This document shows positions 37,822-51,685 of a stretch of DNA of 64,000 bases, piece after piece. The DNA comes from Theocolax elegans (taxonomy: Eukaryota > Arthropoda > Insecta > Hymenoptera > Cerocephalidae). A model generated the notes under the pieces. It ran no database searches. It was not told the DNA's origin and worked only from the letters and a program-made list of their open reading frames with translations. A program made the position numbers and the translations under genes. How positions within the stretch are numbered: the stretch's first letter is position 1; each line of letters opens with the position of its first letter. The stretch is from contig CM047428.1 of the NCBI GenBank assembly GCA_026168455.1, positions 82,602,594 to 82,666,593 on the forward strand, read 5' to 3'.

Positions 37822-37845
37822 CTTTAATCCGTCGATGAGTGTCAT
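37822..37845 (-). CDS. Possible first coding exon of the second antisense gene
   Basis: On the minus strand the sequence encodes MTLIDGLK and ends at a strong donor AAAG|GTAAGG in phase 0. Joined to the exons at 35551-35610 and 33421-33714 it would give a 125-aa protein. The frame stays open upstream of this ATG, so the exon could also extend 5' and be internal. No TATA box was found. This is the weakest link of the model. Confidence 0.2.
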
Positions 37846-40800
37846 TAATAAAAGAGATATCAAACAATTATAACAATATTGAGTAAACTCTACCAAAGTA
37901 CTATCACGGTGAGAAAGAACATTTTTGTAAATTTAATATATAATAAAATACTAAAAACAAACCGAAATATTGTCAACATTCAATACTTATTTTGATTAAT
38001 ATCCCCGCAAGAATTGTTTTTTGTATCTTCAAACTGGCAAAAAAAGTAGCAAATCAATGTATTACAAGACATGTCAAAATTGAGACGCTAGTTTGTCTTT
38101 GATATAGCTAAAAATAAAATGTATTTACTTAAGAAGGGATGAAGCATCAAGAAATTCTATACGATAAATGTATACAAATGTAGGTATACATTCCATATTA
38201 GTTTGCAAATTTCATAACGCTTAAGTTATTTTGAACGTGTATTATTTGAACGTGTATTATCTTGCAAACAGTCATTTAATGCTATAGAACTACACTCTAT
38301 AATTTTTGCACTTCTTTCTACTATTTTATAGTTCAAATATTACTGTGTATGGAATTTAAAAGAATATCCGGATATTTGCGGTTATATTTTCACGCAGAAT
38401 ATTGACCCATCGAGTCAAGTTATATAATATAAATGATTGTGGTGTATTAACACTATAGGAGAGGCGGTATGGCAACTCTCCGTAATTATAATTAACAAGG
38501 TATAGAATCAAATCTAGAAGTTCAAATACAGAGGGAATAATCTGTATTGACGAAGCAACCGTAGCTATTCTCGCGGTAAACTCTCGATTGTTAGTCCATA
38601 GATGGGTAAATCAAATATCTCTCTCGCGCAGGCGCGTGCATCTCTATCTTTTTCTTCTCTCCGGAGTCCGGACCACGTGGTGGTGGTGGTGGTGGTGGTG
38701 GTGGTGGATGGCTCGCCGGAAAAGTTCCAATCTATTTACGACTCGTGATTTACTAGGTCGAGTCCGTTAGCGTTACGGTTACCTCGATGAGTTTAGTCGA
38801 GAGCGTCGACACCTCGTCCCGAGAGATAGGAGAGACGATCTGCGTACACCTGGACAATACCAATGAATTCCTAAGACGAAATCCGTTGATTCGTGGGTTT
38901 GATTGTCTCGACTGATTTATCGTTTGTAGTGTCGTCTCAGTTTGTTCAACCCCCTGTTAAATTAATCCGTTTCCTCGAACGATTTCTATATTTAATGCTG
39001 ATTCGCTTGACCGGATATACCGGATTATATATCAGTTTACCCGCTAATTCGTTTCTATATTTTACGCTCCGTTGGGCTCTCTTAAATTTATTCTTGCACA
39101 AATGGTAGCGCGAGCTTATTCGACCTATTAATGTTGTTACGTGCGTTTAGTATACTAATACTAATTTAATAATCTTCTTTGAGTCAATTTTTAATCTATC
39201 TCATTCAAAGGTTGCGTAAACACGTTTGTGCGGGATACGCAGGTGGCCGAACAATATTTCCACCTTTTAAATTGGAAACGTTGCTAATTTGTTTTAAAAC
39301 GTTAGTAAATTCGCTTTTTAATGTTTTTATACTATAAGTTAGAGTTGAATTTTTACTGCGGTTATTCAATAATATTTTCTGTTTCATTTGACCATTATAA
39401 AATAAATGATTATTTGAATGGTCATAAATTGACTATAAACTAGAAATAATATCGTAAAGAGGTAACGAGATATATTTACACGCATTAAAATTATTCATAA
39501 AATGTCAATTTTTCTTATCTAATGCCTAGTTATAGTTAAATATAGTTATCTATGTACGGAGCATACTATCTATCGAATACGTGCACGATCTCCATTTTTC
39601 TCTTAACTACGAGGGCATTATATAATTATAATTTTAAACAATTAAACTCGATATGTTTTTTAACGAATTAATAAATAATAGAAGTTATTACCACTAAAAT
39701 CCTCGGTGTTTTATAGATTAATAAATTATGGAATTTCCTTAGAATATAAAGTACATTAAAGTAAATTATTACAGAGATAAAAAAAAAAGTTGATAAATCG
39801 TAAAGCGTATAATGGGCTATGGTGATGCATTGATTCGAAGTGAAACGTATGTTAAGACGTTAAAAAAAGCCTTATAAAAATTCTTGGAGGATACAAAAGG
39901 TATAAATTAATAGAAAAGCAGCTCGACTTTAGTAGTTTTCAATAATTTATTTGAATTTTCTTAGAAAGTTTGGTCGATCGATTTAACGAATTTTCCTTCG
40001 GTTAAGGATACATACACGTACACGTACACATAGGCATACGTATATGCAATTCGTAGCAAGATTCATTTTGCTTTTAAGAATATTGAGCTCTATTTCTCCT
40101 TCACTTTCCCTCTCTCTATAAGAGTTTGCTTTTAAATTTTCATCGACCTCCCCGCGACGTGATTTTAGAATTAAAAAAACAATAGCTAAAGCTTTTAAGT
40201 TAATAAACTTTTGCTGCCTTGTTGACGAGCTATGTGTATATACATATATAATGTATACTAAAATTCATTTAGAAGATCTAAACACTACAATATGGTTATA
40301 AACGAATGTAAATAATTAATCCTACGTATAATCACGATAGTTGTGCTAATTATTTTAAAATATTAAATTTTGATACATATAAGCAGAATGTTATCGTTAA
40401 AAAATTGTATAAATAAATTGTATAAATGCAAATAAGAAGAAGCTCGTTACATTGGTTTGTGATTTCGTCGTATTTAGGCGGTTCACCTCAGAAGGAAGAC
40501 AGACGTACATACGTAGTACAAAATGATGCATGACAAATCGTTGGTAGCTCACGCGGTAAACCAAACTGTAGCTTGATTATCAATCGTGAAACTACGAGCT
40601 GTCGTTTATTCGTAGCATCTGCGGCTTCTACTACATTATTTCCTCTTGTACCCCCTGTATTTATGTGCCATTTCGCACGAACGTAACTACTTTGTTCACG
40701 GCAACGTCTAATTACAAATTGATACAATACGGTTAAAACATTAACGAGATGTCGAGGTTTCATATTACTCGCTTATTTTGCCTTTTCTTACATGTACAAT

Positions 40801-43800
40801 ATATGCTTTGAGTAATATTTGACGAAATTAATATTATGGGCGTAATTTTAGGATTATCATTGGTGGTGAATAACAAACAACTTTTACTAAAATGTTTTCC
40901 ACATTCTTTCAAGATTTAATAAATTTTCACACATAAGTGTACAATTGTAGGAAAAGGAAAAAATGAATGTTTAATATCTCGGTCAGTGATTAAAATGTTC
41001 AAATATGAGGAATGGCTAACGGTATCGTTAATTATTAACAAATGAACTCTCGACTCATCTTAAGGTCCATTAGAATTACCCGAAACCCGCAAACTTGAAT
41101 AATATATTTTTCATACTATGTATATATGTATACACATTAAGTAGATTATCAATTATTGTTTCAGCGACTTGGGGCTAGTCCCTCAAGTCTTTATTAATTA
41201 TCTAGCGTTTCGTTAAAAAGTAGCATTGATAAAATAATAGTACCACGCGAGGATAAAATGGGTTACAGAAAAACGAGTAAAAGGACGGCTAGCCATGTAC
41301 ATTAGATAAAGACGATACACGTATCGAAGATCTAGTGCAAAATCAGGGGGGTTCGTTGTTTATCGTCTACATAAAACTTCCAACAATCTCGAGATTTATA
41401 AATATTCCATGTTTCCACGTTTAATCAGCCTTTCGAATACGCGGCTATACGATATATGTATATATACTACGCTCAGTTTGCCGACGACAAAGAAAGGTTG
41501 AGAGAGACAGTCTCTCCGAGTTTGTTGATGCAACCCTTTGTGAACGGCACTCGATAAACAGACTCGAGCTATCCAATTTAACCGGTCCTCTCCCATATTT
41601 ATAGGATTTCGACTGGCTAGGATCAACAGATGCCATACACAGAGAGTCGTAGCTTAGTCCACGTCTGAAATCGAGCTGACTTAGGGTTTACGAGACGCTC
41701 GTCGCTATAGTGATTAGGAAACCGATTGCATTCCAAATCGGAGGGTGGACGCGGGGAGGAACTGTATTATCGCGAACAGCCGACTTGTTTATCGCATAAT
41801 GAACGGATAGGCTAAGGATTCGATCGGTAACCCCGTTTAACGAGTCTTTCCTCTCATCCCTTTTGTGGAGGGCCAAGATTTTATGGAGCCCAGTACGTTT
41901 TACCTAACTCCCCTTCCCTACTCCCCCACGAAACTCACCAATAAACCCCTTGTAAATGGATCGTTCTTCGGTTTATCTGGTGATAACGCCACCATTCTTT
42001 CTCTCTCTTTTTCTCTTTTTCTTCGTTTTTTTTTTGCGACACTGAAAGAGATATGGAAAAACCTTTTACGAGGATTACTAATTTTATTAGTCTGGTCATG
42101 TCAGAGAATCGATTCACGGTAACAAAATGTTTCTCCTTTTTTTTACGATAACAAAGTTCCATTTTTATACACACCAAATGTATGTAAAAATTGTACACCT
42201 GGTACACCATTCTAATTTTCGTGATTTCTGCCGTTACCTAGAAAAAATATTAATAAAAATTACCAAAATGATGGCGTATACAAGTTTGTATAAGTTTAAA
42301 ATGCAGTTGAAATTTTGACCATATAGAATAAAAATTTTTGTATTCAGTTTAAAAAAGATTAACCAAACTAACCCTGCAAATTTTTAACAGTACATTTAGG
42401 TACTTTTTACATTTCTTCCGTGTGATTAAGAAAAATTTAAATATACCAATATCACTATTTTTAATTTTATACATCATTAATTATTAACAAAATTTAATTA
42501 ATTTGACAGTAAATAAGTTTTACTAATTCGATTACTGAAATTGTCATAATTATAATTTTATAGATAACTACAGAAAGTTTATTAACATCATAGTGAAAAA
42601 ATGTGTCTCTGCCGTAATTAGTGAAATTTTGATTAATGCAACTTCAGGGAGCACATATACTATTTTCGTAATAATTACTTTTCTAAAATATTTACATCTA
42701 AACAATTCATTACTACTTATCGATCGCCAATCGACTAATTTTCATTTATCTAATTTGTGCTCGCTTCGTTCAATTAAACCAATTAAATTGAACAATCAAA
42801 TGTAATAAATCTGCTTAAATACTCGAATTGTTTTTACGATCAATCGATCTAATATTGTAACGTATAGTTTCCAATGATGAAACACCAAATTTTAAATGAC
42901 GTTATTCGTTCGTATATACACGACAAAGCCATAAAAATAAATTACCAACGGTGCGCGATTGAGCATACTCAATTTTCCGCATTTATTTCCATTAATTTTC
43001 GTGAATTTGGGTTGGAGAATAAAAGAACGCAAATTGTTATTACAAAAATATTAATGTATATATATACACGTATATACAAAGAGTCAAAACGATATCGTTA
43101 GAGTTTTGTCGAGGCGTTTCTTTTTCGTGTCCGAAAGCGCTAACGAACTCGTGTTTTCAAATTACTGCCGATGACAGTAGGATCGTAACAGTCGACACTG
43201 TGTTTCCATTGACACTTAATTCTCCAACTGTCGATACGTCACAAAGATGATAATACAATTCGGACATCGACGGTCATACTCGACGCTTGACGGCCAAATG
43301 GAAGAAACGTGTAATCAAAGAGGACACTCCGATTACCTGATTTCTTCTCTCCCTCTTTTTTTAATGAAATGTGGTCCATTTGTTAGAGTTTATAGGTGGT
43401 TACGGTAACTAAAAGGGAATCGACGACAAATCACTTTTTATCTATCGGCTACTTTGATTTTATTACAAATTTTTCGACACTTATATCCTTGTGGAAACAG
43501 CTGCCATTTCTTAACTATAAATATGTATTTCGAATAGAAATAGGTAACAAATGATTCAAGAATTTTTTCTACTTCGTTCACCCATTTATTGGAATTAAAT
43601 TAGCTTTTAACCTTATGAAAGTAGCTTTCATTAAAAAAGTTTTTTTCAAATTTGATTTTAATATTGGAAGAATCATTGATATCTTTGAAAGGGTTATTTC
43701 ATAGGCGAAAACAATAAGTCATTTATATAAGTAACCGAGTGAACGATCTTGTTTGATGGAAATTAATTAATTAATTACAAAATTATGCTTCTCTTATTAA

Positions 43801-46699
43801 ATGAAAAGTAACAATAAAAAAGTATTTCGTTTCAGCTATTCAAAGAATATATTTTCATAAACATTTTAAATAACTCAATAGTTTTAGTATGATAATACGT
43901 GTAAGGAAATTAAACATTTTCGACGATATTACTTTTTCGAATCAATATTTTAGCTGAATCATGTTAATAGAAGTTAGAGTTTTATAATTTTCAAATCCAG
44001 GATGTCGGGTCCGTTGTGCCAGATAAAAAATTATTTAAACTACAAAATTTGAGTCTATATAAGGACGAAGGAGATTGCGCGAACAAGTCCGTAATATTTC
44101 AATGATGTGAATACATCTTAGATCTACCAGTTTAAATTTCAAAATGGTAACTTCATTTCAGTCGGCAGTGATCCAAAATTACTTTACGTATCCATTAATT
44201 ATGATCTTTTAAAGGAGTGAAATATCTATGATAGAGTGTGATTACGAATAAGTAAGGTTTTTGTGTCAAAAATGTCATTTCGAATTTTTAAAATCTGATC
44301 TTGTATTCTTAATCAAGAAGTCTTAAAACACCTGGGAACCATTTTTAGTGAACTCTGATGAATATTAAATAGAAAATTAAATTGATTACTTTTAAAACGA
44401 GAGCACGAAGGTGTTCAGACGTTAAAGTTGCATAATAATTTAATTAAAAATTTAATTTCAATGATTTTGTTGCGTCTATTAATCGTGTTTACATTATTAC
44501 TAATCAGAGGTTATCAATGAACTCGAGGAATTAACTTATTTAAATAAAAAAAAAGATTATAAGTGTAAGCAAATTCTACATATTCATAAGCATTGAATTT
44601 TAATTTAAAATTTTACTTGTGTATATGAAAAATGAAAATATGTGTGTATTTAAAAATATACCAAACATTGCCAGAAATCAGAGTCAGGAAAAATTTAAAA
44701 ATTAATGCAAATAACGAGTGTCGAGCTGTGATATACGCTTACGACTTCATTAAAATTCCTTGGTACACCAGCATTTATTTTCACCTACGAGTTCTGACCA
44801 CGCACCTTTCTCTCTCTCTCTCTCTTTCGCTATTTTTACTTTTAAAAACTTTTGCTTATACAAATGCGCGCGCCTTTTCCATGCGAGCGTGAAACGATAT
44901 TTCCTTATTTTCGCGTCGAGACAAATATTTGCTAAATATGCAGAGAGAGAATAATATAATAAAAATCACCAGAATGCTCAGGATAATTTTTGTTTACAAT
45001 GGTTAATAAAAATTGATAGTCAGATTAAAATTTTTACTATGCTTGCACTACATTTTTATCCATAACGTTTAGATAGTTTTTAGGAAAAAAAAAACTTTTT
45101 TCCGTATATTACTAATTGTTAATGTTTTATTTATTAAGAGAATACAATATATTGTTGCAATCGGAGTGTAATAATATGTAACCAACGTAACGTAATCTTA
45201 TTTTTTCAAGAAAAACTTAAAATTCACTTAGAATCGTAGAGCGACATTTTATAAATATTTACAAATAATATGTAATTACTTTTAGACTAGCGCATCAGTG
45301 TGTTACAATAGAGCGCAACATTAACAATTTTATTTATGGATAAAAAGGTGTAATTTGATGAGAATAAACGTCGAGAAATAATCTATGATGAACTTACTCA
45401 TCAACATCCTTAAAAAACTTCGCACGGACGATAAATGTTTCATCATTATTAATATTAATATGTTTAACACTTAAACTCACTCGTGCATAAACGAAAGTTG
45501 GCATTAATTCTTATATATTCCCCAATTTTAACTCTAATACTTTTTTTTCTGACTAACATTTAACGATTTGAGCTTATTTGGAAGTAAATTAAAATACTTG
45601 ATGCCATTGTAAACACAGCTTTGAAACACTAATACTTTCAAATATTTAGCATTTAACTCATTACAAAATGGTTGCAAGAACAAATCGTACATAGAGAATT
45701 TTTAGAAACCTGTATTGACCGGTAATGAAGATCGTTATATGTACTTGTCAATATACAAAAGATTGAAATACATTTTCTAATTTTTAAATGCCCTATAAAA
45801 CTTTGCCGTCGAACGAGTGAATCCTTAATAAATAAAGATCGAACATGATCGATTGACTAATAAAAATCTTGGGGAGAGAAACTTTAGTTTGACCTCCGCG
45901 AGAATAAAGTTTTGGAAGCAAAACGAGCCCCGAGTGGGTCTCTAAAACGTGCCAGTCTATCTCAAAGGTGCGCGATGAAAAATGTTTCGTCACGGAATTT
46001 AAAGGGACAACGACGTACGTACTAAAAAGAAGCGAAGTGTATCGTTCTTTCCACAGATGCACACACGTACACTTGAAAAGGACAGCAGCTCTAAAGAATA
46101 AGGGATAATTGGACTAATTGTAAGCCAAGGGTGCCCTACGACAAGGAGCCCATCCGGTGAATTATAAATGAGTATAAAGTGCCTCGCAGTTTTCTACACG
46201 TATACACACACACATATGGAAGAGTGCCTTCAAGCTGTAACTACTTTCCTAGGTTTTCTTATTTTCTTTGTCTTCCTCTTCCACGATACAGACCAAACGT
46301 ATCAGAGATTTCGCCCGAGTAACAAACTTGTCTCGTTAGTTCATGCCCCCGACGTCCTTTCTCTTTTTTCTCGTTCTAATTAGTCCTGTAAACTTTGGAT
46401 TGTCAACCAAAAAAATAGTCGAGTTTGTTTGGTATGCGTCTGGTCGAATCTTCAAGATACGTAACATCTTTCTTACCAGTGTTTACCTACCTAAAAATGA
46501 CGAGGCACGATTAGCCCCTTTTACGGCAACCCTCTTTCAATGTCGAGTCTTCTCTAACTTTTTTCCTCTTAAATTTTTATTTTTCAACTCCAATGCGCCA
46601 AACCTAGGCAATATTTCCTCGTTGTTATCGTAAAATTTACATCCGGCAATTAAACGATTAATCTCGCACTGTGAAAAATCATAATAACACTCATTAGAA
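37846..46699. other. Intron stretch, mostly featureless
   Basis: AT-rich. GC- and CpG-richer patches lie at about 38600-38960 and 41440-41900. A 15-bp unit TTGAACGTGTATTAT is duplicated in tandem near 38230-38262. No supported gene. Confidence 0.5.
38678..38707. repeat. (TGG)n microsatellite
   Basis: Ten TGG units in a GC-richer stretch (about 38600-38960). Confidence 0.9.
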
Positions 46700-46705
46700 T
46701 TATTA

Positions 46706-46740
<35 letters not shown>

Positions 46741-46761
46741 GTTACTATTATTATTATTATT
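46700..46761. repeat. (TTA)n microsatellite at the left border of the duplication
   Basis: Near-perfect TTA repeats with two G interruptions. Similar tracts lie at 47261-47302 and 48115-48164. Confidence 0.9.
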
Positions 46762-47252
46762 CGATGAAGATATTTGGTTAATTAAATAAGGTAATGATTA
46801 AATCGGTCGACACACTCGAAATCACAGCGCATAAGAGAGAATGGTAAAATTTGAAGGAGAGAACAAAAGGTACGAGCGGTAAAGACTAAAAGCCAATAGA
46901 AAATTAAGTACGCGGGCAGGCAGGTTTATATAGAGATATATAAACGAAATTCGTCTTCCCATAGGTTCAAATCCACGCGGAAGCTGTTTACTCGGGATTA
47001 GGCCATTTAATTTCGAAATTACCGTACGTTACGATCCCTCCGTTTCACCGAGTCCTCGATAATAACCTCCGCAACGCGGTTCCGCCATCGGCTCTACACG
47101 ATTTTCGCAAGGTACTCCCGCTTACGAGATGTATATACCTTCGCGAATCATCTTTCGAAATTTCATTGGTTACGCGATACATTTATTGCAATACGTATAC
47201 ACGCGCGTATCGAAAATGGATATAGTGTTTATATACTTACGTACGTATCGAG
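46748..47252. repeat. Tandem duplication, copy 1 (505 bp)
   Basis: Matches 47289-47793 at an offset of exactly 541 bp. By eye the only difference is G at 47090 against A at 47631. Both copies begin in a (TTA)n tract and end at CGTACGTATCGAG. The unit is CpG-rich and GC-richer in its middle (about 46970-47130), with no long open frame. Confidence 0.9.
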
Positions 47253-47288
47253 TATATATTATATATTATTATTATTATTATTATTATA

Positions 47289-47793
47289 TTATTATTATTA
47301 TTCGATGAAGATATTTGGTTAATTAAATAAGGTAATGATTAAATCGGTCGACACACTCGAAATCACAGCGCATAAGAGAGAATGGTAAAATTTGAAGGAG
47401 AGAACAAAAGGTACGAGCGGTAAAGACTAAAAGCCAATAGAAAATTAAGTACGCGGGCAGGCAGGTTTATATAGAGATATATAAACGAAATTCGTCTTCC
47501 CATAGGTTCAAATCCACGCGGAAGCTGTTTACTCGGGATTAGGCCATTTAATTTCGAAATTACCGTACGTTACGATCCCTCCGTTTCACCGAGTCCTCGA
47601 TAATAACCTCCGCAACGCGGTTCCGCCATCAGCTCTACACGATTTTCGCAAGGTACTCCCGCTTACGAGATGTATATACCTTCGCGAATCATCTTTCGAA
47701 ATTTCATTGGTTACGCGATACATTTATTGCAATACGTATACACGCGCGTATCGAAAATGGATATAGTGTTTATATACTTACGTACGTATCGAG
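47289..47793. repeat. Tandem duplication, copy 2 (505 bp)
   Basis: Near-identical second copy of 46748-47252, separated by a (TTA)n spacer at 47261-47302. Sequence beyond CGAG at 47793 is unique, so one side of the junction is the microsatellite. Confidence 0.9.
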
Positions 47794-48114
47794 ATTACGT
47801 TCGTAATGTCGTGTGTGCTCGGACTAAATATACAATATCAATATATACCTCGGTGTTTGCATATACGCGTATAATTAGACGGAAATGGAGAAAAAACATA
47901 TTTGTTTCGAGTGTATGTATAATCATTCGGCATGGTGGCGACAGAGGGAGAAAGTTTCATTATCGGTCCCCACCCATACACTGCATACACACGCGCGTAG
48001 GTGTGAATACGGAGTTGTCGTTTGTAATTTTCAGCCGTGTATACCAAATAAATACGCAAAATGAAGGGAAACTTGTTTACTGCTAATTGCCTCTCTCTAC
48101 AAAAATTGTCAAAA

Positions 48115-48164
<50 letters not shown>
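48115..48164. repeat. (TTA)n microsatellite
   Basis: About 16 uninterrupted TTA units, 0.3 kb beyond the tandem duplication. Confidence 0.9.
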
Positions 48165-48166
<2 letters not shown>

Positions 48167-51100
48167 TTGATTCTCGCGTGGTTTACTAATTTACACGCTG
48201 TATAATGATTAGCAATTATCTTATCGGATCTTGAACTAGTTTGTTAACGAAAGAAATTACCGTTCGAAGAATTATTGTGTATAAACGATCCAAGATTAAC
48301 CTTCAGCTCACTGGAAAATCAGTATAGTGTCGCATCGGAACAGTTTGTCAATTTTTGTTTTTAGATCTAATTCACGATTTCTATATATTATTGCAAGTTT
48401 ATTACTTTATGTACCTCTTTTTCGAGATAATATAATGCTACATAACCGTTTCTAAGCAATGAAAAATAATGCCATAACTTAAAGTGTTTCAGTGGTATAT
48501 ATCTGAAAGTAGGACCATTATCTAATTACATTATGACGAAGTTACCCAGTAAATCTCAACAAAATCGGTTAAAAATTGACTGAGTTATCTTAGATACATG
48601 ATTACATACATAAATACATCCATACATACATTTCTCTTACAAACCATTATCTAGTATATTTTGATGCATCACACATTTTGCGATGATGAAAATATAAGGC
48701 TCTCCCGTGTAGCGGTTGTATTAAAAATGATTTTTTTTTTAAATCCTTGTCATCAACAATTTGCGTCTTATTAAACTTTAGTTAAAAAATTATTTTACCT
48801 CTATATTATTTCTGATTTATAATTCCACATTTTAAACTTATACGGAGAGAAAATTTGTCTAAAAATAAATCTAAACAATCTTAAAAATATTGTAATGTTA
48901 AAATTCGTGGTTAAACTTTTCTCCGTGTATTTTTGGGTCAAAAGGTACTGATCATAAAATTTAAAGATATATTCTTTAATTACTGTTATTTATATTAGAC
49001 TTCTGGTTGCAAAGATTATTCAAAAACTCATTGAATAAAATAAATTTACTTAGAAAAAAAGAGATCGTTTTACTGCCGGATTTATAGATTTTAAGGGTCG
49101 CTGAATTCGAATCCGACGTCAGATTTAAAAGAAGGAAGGAGGAAAGCGCAAGTTTTTATATAATAAAATCGTATGTAAATAATGAAAAAATTGAAAAAGT
49201 TGAAAATTAAAAAAATAATAAAGAAGCTATAGTGTCCTAGTAAACGATAATAAGATTTGACGATACAACAATTGTAAAACTAAGGAGGGGTAAAAAAATG
49301 TTGTTATAGTCGAAACCGGGTGAGCGAGAGAAAGAGGAAAATCATGATTGAAGCTGTGCGTGTTTCAGGATGGAAATTGCCATACCGAAGCGTAAAAGCG
49401 CCAAACTGTCGGAAATGCTAATGTGACTACCGGATATTGCGAAATGCGTATGGGATGCGGAAGGTTTCGATGGGATCGCGAGCGTATATTTTCTCGCGCG
49501 TCTCGTGTCACTATGTTCATTATCTGTCCATTTGATTCAAGATACATATTGTTAAACTTTGAATTTTCTTTATCACACTTTCGGTTTTTGTATAGTACCA
49601 GGGAATTTATATTCATGATCCGAAAGACTCCTCTATACCTCTATTTCGTTAGGAATATATATATATACATACACGCACACACACACACACACACAACTTT
49701 TCCGTTTTTTCGAACGCAATCACCATTAAATGCATGTAAATTTATTTCCCTCTTTCCGACGTTTTATTAATCGAAAATAACGTTCTTGTTAAAACTTAGG
49801 TGTGAATTAAATGAAAATAAACTTTTTTATTTTTAAAAATGTGACACAACTTTACTTTGCAGCGATGTAAGTCAGAGAGGTACCCTGTACACATTTTTCT
49901 TCGTCCTTTTGTTAGAATTAATTAATGCATAAAATATAAAACCCTACTGTGATTCAAATTAATTTATTCATATTTTCGGTTTAAAATTTATAGTTTAAAA
50001 CTACATAAATTAATAATCGATTACCTGCTAAAATTGACAAGACGTATATCGAGAAAATTCGAGTTATTTCTTTATTCTTCGTTGCGTGATATATCCTGTG
50101 GGTAGGAGTAATATCACAATCGAGGTAGTCAAACGGAACCTGAGAATTCCGAGTGTGTGTTAAAAATGCAGTGAAATACTTCAACTGATTGAAAAATACA
50201 CGTATCTCAAGCTAATTAAAACTTGTTTGCCTCTTATTTTTTGTAATCTGTATATATACCTCCAGGTTGATATCCTCTCGAATATATAATTGCTTTAATA
50301 TCGAATATAAAACACATTATTTTATTCTATTCTTTACACAATTACACGAAGACAAGTAATTAATACAGATGTCATACAATTTTTTTCACAATTTGAATAA
50401 AAAGTAATAGTTGAACACATTTTACTTTAGATTTTTTAATTTCGTAATATAGTCAATTTCATAAACTCTTGTTACTTTACTATCTCGTGAGTTAGTTCTA
50501 TCTCCTTACTGACCGAACAAAAAGTAGTTAAATTTTTCCCTTATGGTTAACAAAATCTTTAAAATAGGTCATCTAGCTCCCAAGTAGACTTTGTCTGTTG
50601 TTTGTTGAATGTTATTTTAAGATGTCTTGTTTAGAAAATATTCTTGACGTATATTATTATGGTCGTTAAGTTGTTGATCCTTAACTCGGTAAAAGTCAAT
50701 GGCACATAAATCGATACCAGCGGAAATTTTATTTTTTCGAGTAAAAGTTGCAAAATTGGGTAATTTGATTATTACAAAGTTAGGTATAATGAGGCATTTA
50801 CTGGACGCAAAGAGAACTTTGATTTTGTTTAAATCGACTCTTAGGTAGTAAAGAAAGTTAAAGTTCGACTGTTCGAACCTGTTAGAGCTAAGAAAGAAGA
50901 TAAACTTTTTATCATAATCGCATGAAATGCAAAAAAGGTACTTTTGATTAACTTAATTTTCGACTCATGATAGACAACTTTATAACGAACTATAGATAAA
51001 CATTGCGTATACAGTTGTAATTAGGGTTTTGCATAATTTTGAAAAAAAAAATTTTTTTAAATTATAGAAAATTGTATATTGCAATTTTATACACAAAATT

Positions 51101-51214
51101 TGTCTAACCATAAAACGTTTGCAAAAAATGCTTTAATAAACAATTTTAAAATTCTAATAAATCTAGTGCTAAAGAAGGAGGTATTTATATATATATATAT
51201 CATATATATTATTA

Positions 51215-51467
51215 TTTCCCTACGTTTTAATAATTAAAATTTTGACGAATATAAATTGTATTACCCTTGTGCTCTATTATCGATATAACCTAAAAATGAA
51301 AATCCTAACTACCCAACAATGGAAATGTCGAATTTTCATTTTCTGTCGATATTATTTATTCTCCGAATTCGTATGTATAACATATTTTTATAGGTTATAT
51401 CGATAATAGAGCACAAAGATATACAATTTATATCCGTCAAAATTTTAATTAATAAAACGCAGGGAAA
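51215..51467. mobile_element. Foldback MITE with about 85-bp terminal inverted repeats
   Basis: The left arm starts TTTCCCTACGTTTTAATAAT and the right arm, on the other strand, TTTCCCTGCGTTTTATTAAT. They stay alike for about 85 bp, ending with TGCTCTATTATCGATATAAC, and enclose about 80 bp. No coding capacity and no clear target duplication. It lies only about 100 bp upstream of the KH exon at 51569. Confidence 0.75.
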
Positions 51468-51568
51468 AAAGCGAATGGGAATGGGAAAAATAATGAAAAC
51501 ATCATCTTGACACATAGATTTTTTTGGTGTTTTTGACTAAAATCAAACGAATATGTTGTCTGTTGCAG

Positions 51569-51685
51569 TTCAACTTTGTCGGTAAGCTACTGGGTCCCAA
51601 AGGCAATTCCATGAAGCGTCTACAGGAGGAAACGATGTGCAAGATGGCTGTTCTTGGAAGGGGATCTATGAAGGACAGGCAAAAG
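51569..51685 (+). CDS. KHDRBS: KH/STAR RNA-binding protein, next internal exon with the GXXG loop
   Basis: Internal exon of 117 nt (39 codons, phase 0 at both ends) after the acceptor gttgtctgttgcag. It ends at AAAAG|GTGAGTTT. It encodes [20 protein letters not shown] followed by [23 protein letters not shown] is the GXXG nucleic-acid-binding loop of a type I KH domain, and GRGSMKD matches the invariant loop seen in Sam68/SLM/qkr58E. It joins directly in frame to the exon ending at 19012 (REHPK then FNFVG, exactly as in the family), so the two exons are neighbours in the main transcript. The continuation (the KH exon beginning with the EEELR-type segment) is not seen before the end of the window, so the next intron exceeds 12.3 kb. 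Function: sequence-specific RNA binding in splicing and mRNA regulation. Confidence 0.95.

Noticed and set aside
38222..38262. Tandem 15-bp TTGAACGTGTATTAT repeat as a CRISPR-like or regulatory array
   Set aside because: Just two units: a simple local duplication in a eukaryotic intron.
49369..49423. Possible alternative terminal exon after GTGTTTCAG
   Set aside because: In phase 0 it gives only eight residues (DGNCHTEA) before a stop, with no nearby poly(A) signal. All three frames are equally short.
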